Shown: piece after piece, positions 1 through 5,239 of the stretch
Layout of the letters: each line of letters begins with the position of its first letter
Numbering within the stretch: position 1 is the first letter of the stretch
From: an uncultured Rhizobiaceae group bacterium
Lineage (GTDB): Bacteria > Pseudomonadota > Alphaproteobacteria > Rhizobiales > Rhizobiaceae
NCBI GenBank assembly: GCA_937923355.1
Contig: CALAIO010000055.1
Location: 1 to 5,239, forward strand
Length of the DNA: 5,239 bases
Reading direction: 5' to 3'
Position numbers and translations under genes: made by a program
The notes under the pieces: generated by a model
The model's database searches: none
Seen by the model: the letters and a program-made list of their open reading frames with translations, nothing else
What the model was told of the DNA's origin: nothing

Positions 1-993
1 GACCGATTTCCGCTTCATGTCATAGTCTGGCCAGTGCGCGTTCAAGGTGAGACAACAGGCGCAGAAGTAAGTAATGCGATCAATGGCTTTAATGCCATGC
101 AAGACAAGCCTGATCTCATTATCGTCGCACGTGGTGGTGGTTCAATTGAAGACCTCTGGGGCTTTAATGATGAGATTGTTGTACGTGCAGCTGCAGATTC
201 TGACATACCGCTCATCTCAGCTGTTGGCCATGAAACGGACTGGACGCTGATTGATTTGGCAGCTGATGTACGTGCGCCGACGCCCACGGGTGCTGCAGAA
301 CTTGCTATTCCCGTTAAGGCTGAACTGGATGCAACGGTTGCAAGCTACAAAGCGCGATTACAGTCAGCGCTAACAAGACAATTTGAAAAAGCGCGCAGTC
401 AACTTCTTGCTGCTGAAAGAGGTCTTGCCTCACCCGATATGCTGCTTGCAATGCCAAGGCGCAGACTTGATGAAGCGACTGGACGACTAGGGCGCGGGCT
501 GGATATGGCCACAAGGCGTAAGCGCACAAATTATGAAAGCATTGCAGGGCGTTTGTCTCACCGCGGCTTGTCTGCATCCATTGCAAGAAGTCACGACAGA
601 CTGGATGCGCTAGGACGACGAGCAAATGCAGCACATTTGAACAAGGTGCAGTCGACTACAAGACATGTCTTGGAACTTGCAAGACGCAACGTCAATGCTT
701 TTGAAAATCAGGTAGTAAGAACCAAGGCAAGATATGAACAGGCGCATCGATTGCTTGGTAGTCTTTCCTACAAAAGTATTTTGGAACGTGGATATGCAGT
801 GGTTAGAAATGCAAAGGACGCACCTATTGCCTCAGTTGAAAAAATCAAATCGGGCGATGCTTTCAGCGTAGAGCTTAAGGATGGACGTATTTCTGCGGTA
901 GCCGCAGGCACAGGCAGTGAGACAAAGTCATCTGCCCCCAAAAAACCAGCAAAAAAGCATGATACTCCGACATCCCAAGGTGATCTTTTTTAA
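1..993 (+). CDS. xseA: Exodeoxyribonuclease VII large subunit, 5'-truncated by the window edge
   Basis: This is the C-terminal 330 residues of XseA, which with the small subunit XseB forms exonuclease VII. That cytoplasmic enzyme degrades single-stranded DNA from both ends to oligonucleotides and acts in repair and mismatch processing. The reading frame is open from base 1 (DRFPLHVIVWPVRVQGE...) and ends in TAA at 991-993. The GTG at 34 is an internal valine codon and not the start. Seen in order (partial-protein numbering): the catalytic core with VARGGGSIEDLW (about 42-53) and GHETDWTLIDLAADVRAPTPTGAAE region (76-100), whose His and Asp belong to the conserved catalytic set of the family. 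Next comes a long Arg/Gln/Ala-rich helical region (about 105-245) typical of the XseB-binding coiled coil, then a small beta segment (SILERGYAVV, DGRISAVAAG). A Lys/Pro-rich tail (APKKPAKKHD) ends in GDLF. Full-length homologues have roughly 450-530 residues, so about a third is missing upstream. It converges on the secretion operon with a 4-bp gap. Confidence 0.96.
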   Translation, partial: DRFPLHVIVWPVRVQGETTGAEVSNAINGFNAMQDKPDLIIVARGGGSIEDLWGFNDEIVVRAAADSDIPLISAVGHETDWTLIDLAADVRAPTPTGAAELAIPVKAELDATVASYKARLQSALTRQFEKARSQLLAAERGLASPDMLLAMPRRRLDEATGRLGRGLDMATRRKRTNYESIAGRLSHRGLSASIARSHDRLDALGRRANAAHLNKVQSTTRHVLELARRNVNAFENQVVRTKARYEQAHRLLGSLSYKSILERGYAVVRNAKDAPIASVEKIKSGDAFSVELKDGRISAVAAGTGSETKSSAPKKPAKKHDTPTSQGDLF

Positions 994-997
994 AAGC

Positions 998-2332
998 CTA
1001 TTCCTCAGTAAATGCACCACGGAAGCTATCTGTAATCGGTTTTGCCAAATATTCAACAAAGGTTCTGTCACCTGTCTTGATGAACGCGTCAACAGGCATG
1101 CCTGCGTAGATTTTATCTGGATCAAAATCTTCTGGCAGATTATCAACCAGCTTTAGCCTGGCATCATAATAAACTTCCTGCGTTGCCTGATCTACTAATC
1201 TGTCTGCAGAAATATATTGAACAGTCGCAGGTACTTCAGGTGTCGTTCTTGCATTCAGTGCGGAAAAACGAATGCTGGCTTCCTGCCCTTGTGTAACAAT
1301 ATCAATGTCAATCGGAGATACACGAGCAGAAATAATTAAATCATTTGAGGTTGGTAAAAGTTCCAGAACTGTTTCACCCGGACGAATGATACTGCCGATT
1401 GTATTTTTTTCAATTTTCACAATTACACCGTCAACTGGTGCACGAATGACCATGCGTTGAAGGATGTCAGCGCGGGATGTAAGTTGCTCATCCAGATCAT
1501 CAATTTGTGTACGCAACTCGTTAATTTGACTTGAAGCCTCTGAACGTCTTGTCGCTCGAATAGTTTCCTGACGCACTCTGACTTCAGAGATTGATTTATT
1601 GCGCTGACCGATTCTGGCTTTTAATGATCCGATTGCGCCAATGGTATCCGCCTCTTCACGCAGTAAGGCGTTATATTGGTTTTTCGGCGTCAGGCCTCTG
1701 GCAAGTAAAGTCTTCTTGGCTTTTATTTCATCTTTCAGTACAGCAAGCTTTGTATTTTCTGCATCGATTTGCAGTTCAATCCCCGCTAATTCCTGCTCAA
1801 TGGCATTTACTTGTTCATCCAAAACACTCAACTCTGACTTATGCTGGATAAGTCGCGATTCAAATTCAGCCTTTTGCAATTCCAGCGGTTCAGTTTGTTT
1901 GTTTTGCTCGGCGCGTTTTATCAGATCGTCAGAAAACTTTATGTTCTCGGCGCCCGTCATTTCTGCAGTCATGCGCGCCAGATTAGCAGAAAGAGCAACG
2001 AGTGATTTTTCAACACGGTTCCTGTTAGAAGCAGCCTGTGTTGGGTCCAGATAAACAAGCGGATCACCTTGTTTGACTGATGCGCCATTGCGCGTAGCAA
2101 TTTCAGAAATAATACCGCCTTCAAGATGATCAATACTCTGGTTCTGTCCACTTGCAATGACCACACCTGGTGCAATGGCAGCGCCAGCGATTGGTGCGCG
2201 AAAAGCCCAAAGGCCGAAACCTGCAACAAAAACACCTATGACCAAAAGACCCATGATAAGAGGTTTCATGATGCTCGTTGGCACACGGTCACGCCAGTCA
2301 TTATTGGTTGTCATGTTTGCAATGTTTGTCAT
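998..2332 (-). CDS. Type I secretion membrane fusion protein, HlyD/AprE/PrtE family
   Basis: This 444-residue periplasmic adaptor should link the ABC exporter encoded just upstream to a TolC-like outer-membrane channel. It has a short cytoplasmic N-terminus (1-22) and one membrane segment (about 24-44, PLIMGLLVIGVFVAGFGLWAF). A first lipoyl-like half follows (about 55-100, with IDHLEGGIISEI and GDPLVYLDPTQA). A long Glu/Gln/Lys-rich alpha-helical hairpin (about 102-292) is followed by the second lipoyl half (RAPVDGVIVKI at 298-308, then IRPGETVLELLP). The C-terminal beta-barrel domain contains YAGMPVDAFIKTGDRT and ends EYLAKPITDSFRGAF, a characteristic ending of this family. Length and architecture match AprE/PrtE-type proteins. 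The ATG at 2332 lies 3 bp after the ABC gene's stop (TAA-GAC-ATG), so translation is probably coupled. The only Shine-Dalgarno-like GAGG is 14 nt upstream, which is weak. A second in-frame ATG at 2314 has no ribosome site, so the first is preferred. The stop TAG is at 998-1000. Confidence 0.93.
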   Translation of the reverse strand: MTNIANMTTNNDWRDRVPTSIMKPLIMGLLVIGVFVAGFGLWAFRAPIAGAAIAPGVVIASGQNQSIDHLEGGIISEIATRNGASVKQGDPLVYLDPTQAASNRNRVEKSLVALSANLARMTAEMTGAENIKFSDDLIKRAEQNKQTEPLELQKAEFESRLIQHKSELSVLDEQVNAIEQELAGIELQIDAENTKLAVLKDEIKAKKTLLARGLTPKNQYNALLREEADTIGAIGSLKARIGQRNKSISEVRVRQETIRATRRSEASSQINELRTQIDDLDEQLTSRADILQRMVIRAPVDGVIVKIEKNTIGSIIRPGETVLELLPTSNDLIISARVSPIDIDIVTQGQEASIRFSALNARTTPEVPATVQYISADRLVDQATQEVYYDARLKLVDNLPEDFDPDKIYAGMPVDAFIKTGDRTFVEYLAKPITDSFRGAFTEE

Positions 2333-2335
2333 GTC

Positions 2336-4054
2336 TTATTCGCCAACCTCAGGTGATAGCTGTTTATTGCGTTGTTGCACTGCTTTTTGAGCACGTTCTT
2401 TTGTTATTTTTATGACCTCTTCTGCAGGGCCATAGTCTATAATCTGACCGTCATTCATACGCATGATATTATCGACGACCTTGATGACGCTATCACGTTG
2501 GGTGACCAAAAATACGGTGATTTTGTTTTTCTTGGCTTCAAGTAATGCGCGAAGCAAAGCATTTTCACCGATACGGTCAAGGCTTGAGTTAGGCTCGTCG
2601 AGAACAATAATCTTTGGATTTCCAAAAAAAGCACGCGCCAACCCCAGTCGTTGTTTTTCACCACCTGATACAGCGAGACCACCTGGACCAATTGGGGTAT
2701 CGTAACCATGCGGCATTTTCTTGATCAAGTCTTCGACATGCGCCATCTCTGCAGCACGCCTGATATCTTCATCTTTTGCGTCAGGCCTGAAGCGCGAAAT
2801 ATTTTGAGCAATTGTGCCCGGCAATAATTCAACATCCTGTGCCAGATACCCTACGTGCTTGCCCAAGTCTTGCGGATCCCAATTGGAAATATTCGTTCCA
2901 TCAATTCTGATGTCACCAGCAAAGGGTTTAAAAGCACCAATGATAATTCGAGCAAGTGTTGATTTGCCTGAGCCGGATGGTCCGATAACAGCTACAGATT
3001 GCCCCGCGCCAAGTTTAAAGGAAATACGGTTCAGAATTGGCGGTTTTTTACGGTCTACAGGATTGGGCTGCAAAATGCCTTCAGCTGTGAGTTCACCAAT
3101 TGGCTCTGCGACTTCAGTATATTTTTCGCGACGTTCTGTTTCGGCCACAAATGCTTTTACCTTGCCCCAAGAACGCCTACCTGCACTCAGTTGTGGCCAA
3201 GAATTAATGACCATATCAATCGGCTGTAAGGCACGTCCTGAAATAATGGAAGAGGCAAAGATCATGCCTGCTGTCATTTCACCCTGCTGTACCAGATACG
3301 CACCATAACCAAGCATGGCCGCCTGAATACCAAAACGGATGGTTCTTGAAATGCCACCAAAAATGGAATTTCTGTTGGCGGACTTATCAGCTGCGATAAG
3401 CGCATTGGCGTTCCAGTTTCCCCAGCTTGCCACGACATCTTTCATCATACCCATGGCGATGATGCTATCTGAATTACGTGCGAAATATTCTGACTGCTGA
3501 TGCGCAACTACAGTTGCTTGATTTTGTTCACCTGACGATTTTTCAGTAAACTTCAAATTCAGGATTGCCACAAATAATAGAACTAGAGCGCCAATGACTG
3601 TTAGCCAAAATAGCGATGGATGGATGAGATAAAGACACGCGATGAAAATCAATGAGAATGGAAAATCGATAACACCAAATAATATTTTTGACGAAACGAT
3701 AGTGCGCACAGCCTGCAAATCTCTTAGCGGTTGTATGTTGCCGTTGGTTTTGTGACCTTCGGTAATTACCCGCTCCATCACATCATTTGCGAGTACGGAA
3801 TCAAGCTTTGCTGCTGCACGGGTCGCCAAAATCTGTCGCACCATTTCTGTTAGACCAAGAATGATTAATGCAAAGGCTGCAAGTATGGATAAGAAAATAA
3901 GTGTATTGCTTGATTGGGATGGCAAAACGCGATCATAAATCTGCAACATATAAAGCGGTATGGTTAGCTGTAACAGATTTGCAAAGAAAGAAAAAAAGGC
4001 GATGATAATCATCGTAATCTTGAAGCCTCGCGTCGCTTTCGCAAGATTTTCCAT
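2336..4054 (-). CDS. Type I secretion ABC transporter, permease-ATPase fusion (AprD/PrtD family)
   Basis: This 572-residue half-transporter should dimerise in the inner membrane and drive ATP-dependent export of an unfolded protein carrying a C-terminal signal. The N-terminal membrane domain (about 12-285) has six predicted helices and the family hallmark PLYMLQIYDRVLPSQS (33-48). The ATPase domain (about 335-545) shows Walker A GPSGSGKST (358-366), Q-loop Gln in GYLAQDVELLPGTI (Q406), signature SGGEKQRLGLARA (463-475), Walker B KIIVLDEP (481-488) and D-loop SSLD (490-493). The H-loop position is unusual: VTQR (Q519, codon CAA at 2498-2500) where the family normally has His. There is no N-terminal C39 peptidase or C39-like domain, as expected of AprD/PrtD rather than HlyB or bacteriocin exporters. 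The ATG at 4054 has AGGGG nine bases upstream. This is the first gene of the operon, and the HlyD-like adaptor follows after 3 bp. The substrate cannot be told from the window. Confidence 0.94.
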   Translation of the reverse strand: MENLAKATRGFKITMIIIAFFSFFANLLQLTIPLYMLQIYDRVLPSQSSNTLIFLSILAAFALIILGLTEMVRQILATRAAAKLDSVLANDVMERVITEGHKTNGNIQPLRDLQAVRTIVSSKILFGVIDFPFSLIFIACLYLIHPSLFWLTVIGALVLLFVAILNLKFTEKSSGEQNQATVVAHQQSEYFARNSDSIIAMGMMKDVVASWGNWNANALIAADKSANRNSIFGGISRTIRFGIQAAMLGYGAYLVQQGEMTAGMIFASSIISGRALQPIDMVINSWPQLSAGRRSWGKVKAFVAETERREKYTEVAEPIGELTAEGILQPNPVDRKKPPILNRISFKLGAGQSVAVIGPSGSGKSTLARIIIGAFKPFAGDIRIDGTNISNWDPQDLGKHVGYLAQDVELLPGTIAQNISRFRPDAKDEDIRRAAEMAHVEDLIKKMPHGYDTPIGPGGLAVSGGEKQRLGLARAFFGNPKIIVLDEPNSSLDRIGENALLRALLEAKKNKITVFLVTQRDSVIKVVDNIMRMNDGQIIDYGPAEEVIKITKERAQKAVQQRNKQLSPEVGE

Positions 4055-4063
4055 GTGTTATTT

Positions 4064-4068
4064 CCCCT
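4064..4068 (-). promoter_or_regulatory. Ribosome binding site of the ABC exporter gene
   Basis: AGGGG on the minus strand ends 9 nt before the ATG at 4054. The same motif and spacing occur at mscL and at the sensor-kinase gene in this window, which supports the chosen start. Confidence 0.75.
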
Positions 4069-4117
4069 GTTTCCGCAAAACTAATCGCGTAACCATCGTT
4101 TGTCCTTGAGCATATCT

Positions 4118-4146
4118 ATAACAGAATAATTAACCCAGACTTACAA
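4118..4146 (-). promoter_or_regulatory. Candidate sigma-70-type promoter of the secretion operon
   Basis: On the minus strand TTGTAA (4141-4146) and TGTTAT (4118-4123) are separated by 17 bp, each matching 4 of 6 consensus bases. Transcription would start near 4111 and leave a leader of about 57 nt before the ABC gene. The site lies between the mscL terminator and the ABC start, where a promoter is needed if the operon is independent of mscL. It was found by eye in AT-rich DNA, so it is tentative. Confidence 0.35.
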
Positions 4147-4160
4147 GAAATAACTATAGC

Positions 4161-4197
4161 AAAAATAAAAAAAGCCCCGGACATTCATCCGAGGCTT
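4161..4197 (-). terminator. Rho-independent terminator of mscL
   Basis: Read on the minus strand, AAGCCTCGGA (4188-4197) pairs with TCCGGGGCTT (4172-4181) as a 10-bp stem with a single G-U pair and a 6-nt loop. A T-rich tract of about 13 bases follows (complement of 4161-4173). It sits 24 bp past the mscL stop codon and upstream of the secretion operon, so it should insulate the operon from mscL transcription. On the plus strand no T-run follows the stem, so it is one-directional. Confidence 0.9.
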
Positions 4198-4221
4198 CAA
4201 AATTTCTAATCTATTGAAAAA

Positions 4222-4626
4222 TTACTTTTTCAGAAGATCGCGAATTTCTGTAAGAAGAACTTCTTCTGCTGGCGGAGCAGCAGGCTCTTCTTCTTTTTTC
4301 TTTTCCAGACCTTTAACAAATTTCACCATCATGAAGATAACGAAACCGATGATTACGAAATTGATAATTGTTGTCAGGAATGAACCGTAGGCAAGAACTG
4401 CGCCTTGTTCTTTAGCAGCTTCAAGTGAAGTCGCAGTAACACCTTCGCCAAGCGGAATGAAGTAGTTTGAGAAATCCAAGCCACCAAAAATCCAGCCAAC
4501 GATTGGCATAATGATATCACCAACCAGTGAAGCTGTAATAAGCGCGAAAGCACCTGCAATAATCACAGCAACAGCCAAGTCCATGACATTGCCCTTCATA
4601 ATAAAGTCTTTAAATTCATTCATCAT
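4222..4626 (-). CDS. mscL: Large-conductance mechanosensitive channel MscL
   Basis: This 134-residue inner-membrane protein should form a homopentameric pore that opens under high membrane tension and releases solutes during osmotic downshock. The amphipathic N-terminus [19 protein letters not shown] (4-22) is the family signature. The first membrane helix spans about 15-45 and contains [12 protein letters not shown], followed by [13 protein letters not shown] in the periplasmic loop. The second helix is about 78-103 ([26 protein letters not shown]). The C-terminal part is a charged linker ([16 protein letters not shown]) and the bundle helix [14 protein letters not shown]. Length is normal for the family. 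The gene starts with two ATGs in tandem (4624-4626 and 4621-4623). AGAGGGG ends 9 nt before the first, matching the spacing of its neighbours, so the first is preferred. Glycines of the pore helix known from E. coli are alanine here (A20, A24, A28). The gene is monocistronic: its own terminator lies just downstream and a divergent gene upstream. Confidence 0.97.
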   Translation of the reverse strand: MMNEFKDFIMKGNVMDLAVAVIIAGAFALITASLVGDIIMPIVGWIFGGLDFSNYFIPLGEGVTATSLEAAKEQGAVLAYGSFLTTIINFVIIGFVIFMMVKFVKGLEKKKEEEPAAPPAEEVLLTEIRDLLKK

Positions 4627-4635
4627 TTGAGTATT

Positions 4636-4642
4636 CCCCTCT
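4636..4642 (-). promoter_or_regulatory. Ribosome binding site of mscL
   Basis: AGAGGGG on the minus strand ends 9 nt before the first of the two tandem ATG codons and 12 nt before the second. It therefore favours the first ATG. Confidence 0.75.
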
Positions 4643-4693
4643 TGAAATATTAAAACATCCAGTACCAGATGCCGTAACGTTATTTACGCAATT

Positions 4694-4709
4694 TTAACTA
4701 TGAAGTTAA
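4694..4709. repeat. 16-bp perfect dyad, candidate operator A
   Basis: TTAACT-ATGA-AGTTAA is a perfect inverted repeat with 6-bp arms and a 4-bp spacer. It lies between the candidate mscL -10 box and the mscL start, where a bound regulator could block mscL transcription. It resembles the dyad at 4749-4764 in arm length, spacer and half-site (WGTTRA). The region is AT-rich, so chance is a real alternative. Confidence 0.35.
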
Positions 4710-4725
4710 GAGAAAAATGCGTTAA

Positions 4726-4755
4726 ATCATAAACTAAAGTCTCAATTTTCAACAA
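4726..4755 (-). promoter_or_regulatory. Candidate sigma-70-type promoter of mscL
   Basis: On the minus strand the -10 box TATGAT (4726-4731) matches 5 of 6 consensus bases. Upstream is TTGTTG (4750-4755) at 18 bp, or alternatively TTGAAA (4747-4752) at 15 bp. Transcription would start near 4719, giving a leader of about 93 nt. The -35 box overlaps the dyad at 4749-4764. The call was made by eye and is tentative. Confidence 0.35.
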
Positions 4756-4764
4756 AACTGTTGA
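4749..4764. repeat. 16-bp perfect dyad, candidate operator B
   Basis: TCAACA-AAAC-TGTTGA is a perfect inverted repeat with 6-bp arms and a 4-bp spacer. It overlaps the candidate -35 element of mscL and lies about 35 bp upstream of the candidate -35 of the divergent sensor-kinase gene. It could serve either promoter. Its half-site TGTTGA is similar to AGTTAA of the dyad at 4694-4709. Confidence 0.35.
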
Positions 4765-4797
4765 TTAATTCCCTCAAAATCGGAAAAATTCGAAAGA

Positions 4798-4827
4798 TTG
4801 CGACATTGAGCAGTTTTAGGCTAGGAT
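4798..4827 (+). promoter_or_regulatory. Candidate promoter of the sensor-kinase gene
   Basis: TTGCGA (4798-4803) and TAGGAT (4822-4827) are separated by 18 bp. Transcription would begin near 4834, leaving a leader of about 25 nt that still includes the ribosome site. The matches are moderate and found by eye. Confidence 0.3.
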
Positions 4828-4843
4828 ATCAGGGTAGAATTTT

Positions 4844-4849
4844 GAGGGG
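4844..4849 (+). promoter_or_regulatory. Ribosome binding site that decides the sensor-kinase start
   Basis: GAGGGG ends 9 nt before the ATG at 4859, the same spacing as at mscL and the ABC gene. A second, overlapping ATG at 4855 (ATGCATG) is only 5 nt away and is in another frame, which closes after 26 codons. Spacing and protein similarity both support 4859. Confidence 0.7.
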
Positions 4850-4858
4850 AATATATGC

Positions 4859-5239
4859 ATGATCCATCCTTGGATCACATTGATTGTAGCAATATTTTAT
4901 GTCCTGCTACTGTTTATTGTTGCCAGTTATGGTGACCGCAGGCTGGCTGGTTATGAGAACCAGCGCAGTCGCCCTAATATTTATGCTTTCAGCCTGGCGA
5001 TTTATTGTACAACTTGGACTTTCTTTGGTTCCGTTGGCCTGGCTGCAACAAGCGGCATAAACTTTCTAGCAATTTATGTAGGCCCTATATTGGTGGTGAC
5101 ACTTGGTTTTCCGTTAGTGCGGCGAATTATTAAATTGTCAAAAGAAGAGCGTATCACTTCCGTCGCCGACTTTTTAGGTTCGAGATATGGTAAAAACATC
5201 AAGGTTGCAGCGGTTGCCGCTATTATTGCTGTAATCGGC
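4859..5239 (+). CDS. N-terminus of an SSSF-type (sodium/solute symporter-like) membrane sensor, probably a hybrid histidine kinase; runs off the right edge
   Basis: The frame is open from the ATG at 4859 to the last base, giving 127 codons without a stop. The visible part begins with a membrane helix (about 4-23, PWITLIVAIFYVLLLFIVAS) and a basic loop (YGDRRLAGYENQRSRPN). A second segment with IYAFSLAIYCTTWTFFGSVGLAA (41-63) follows, then INFLAIYVGPILVVTLGFPL (67-86). After that come a basic cytoplasmic loop (RRIIKLSKEERITSVADFLGSRYG, 88-111) and the start of another helix (about 114-127). The wording CTTWTFFGSVG, AIYVGPIL and ERITSVADFLGSRYG recalls the N-terminal SSSF domain of large CbrA-like PAS/hybrid histidine kinases of proteobacteria. 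In those, a transporter-like domain is fused to a kinase. This is inferred from family resemblance: the kinase part lies outside the window, so a plain symporter of the same superfamily is not excluded. It is transcribed divergently from mscL. Confidence 0.78.
   Translation, partial: MIHPWITLIVAIFYVLLLFIVASYGDRRLAGYENQRSRPNIYAFSLAIYCTTWTFFGSVGLAATSGINFLAIYVGPILVVTLGFPLVRRIIKLSKEERITSVADFLGSRYGKNIKVAAVAAIIAVIG

Noticed and set aside
34..36. GTG at position 34 as the start of xseA
   Set aside because: The same frame is open back to base 1, and the upstream residues DRFPLHVIVWP are conserved XseA sequence, so this is an internal valine codon.
314..634. Minus-strand 106-codon open frame inside xseA
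   Set aside because: It mirrors the Ala/Arg/Leu-rich helical region of XseA, with a Leu/His/Gln-rich translation and no ribosome site that I can see.
1591..2390. Plus-strand open frames of 76-137 codons opposite the adaptor gene
   Set aside because: They lie antisense to a well-supported HlyD-family gene, have no recognisable domains and show low-complexity Ser/Phe/Cys-rich translations typical of reverse-frame shadows.
2814..3308. Plus-strand 164-codon open frame opposite the ABC ATPase
   Set aside because: It is antisense to the Walker A and linker region of the exporter and has no family resemblance. Long antisense frames are common opposite such coding sequence.
4222..4626. Possible mscL-secretion operon read-through
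   Set aside because: A strong intrinsic terminator just past the mscL stop, and a separate promoter candidate for the exporter, make co-transcription unlikely.
4694..4709. CtrA-type box (TTAA-N7-TTAA), expected in alphaproteobacterial promoters
   Set aside because: TTAACTATGAAGTTAA has the two TTAA blocks 8 bp apart rather than 7, so it does not match the consensus. It is listed only as a dyad.

Overview
The window looks like chromosomal DNA of a moderately AT-rich alphaproteobacterium. The proteins resemble Rhizobiales/marine alphaproteobacterial versions of their families, namely the XseA core wording, an AprD/PrtD-AprE/PrtE type I secretion pair, an MscL ending in [14 protein letters not shown], and an SSSF-type sensor-kinase N-terminus. 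This assignment comes from protein style only; genus and species cannot be called. There are no mobile elements, tRNA or rRNA genes, CRISPR arrays or integration scars.

Layout. (1) Positions 1-993, plus strand: the 3' two-thirds of xseA, the large subunit of exodeoxyribonuclease VII, with its 5' end outside the window. (2) Positions 998-4054, minus strand: a two-gene type I secretion operon, convergent with xseA across only 4 bp. The inner-membrane ABC exporter is read first (2336-4054), and 3 bp later comes the HlyD-family membrane fusion protein (998-2332). No TolC-like outer-membrane protein and no RTX-type substrate is encoded here. (3) Positions 4055-4221: a short gap with a candidate promoter for the secretion operon and a strong intrinsic terminator for mscL. 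(4) Positions 4222-4626, minus strand: mscL, the large-conductance mechanosensitive channel. (5) Positions 4627-4858: a 232-bp AT-rich divergent regulatory region with candidate promoters and several dyad sequences. (6) Positions 4859 to the right edge, plus strand: the first 127 codons of a membrane protein that resembles the sodium/solute-symporter-like sensor domain of CbrA-type hybrid histidine kinases.

How the genes work together. The ABC protein and the HlyD-like adaptor should form the inner-membrane and periplasmic parts of one exporter, taking a C-terminally signalled protein out through a TolC homologue encoded elsewhere. xseA (DNA repair), mscL (osmotic safety valve) and the sensor kinase appear to be independent neighbours.

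These are recognisable gene families and I see no new multi-gene system. The points most worth a second look are a glutamine in place of the H-loop histidine of the exporter ATPase, the dyad-rich mscL/sensor-kinase intergenic region, and alanines replacing pore-helix glycines in MscL. Three of the four visible gene starts have a G-rich Shine-Dalgarno (AGGGG or AGAGGGG) exactly 9 nt before the ATG, which helped fix the starts.
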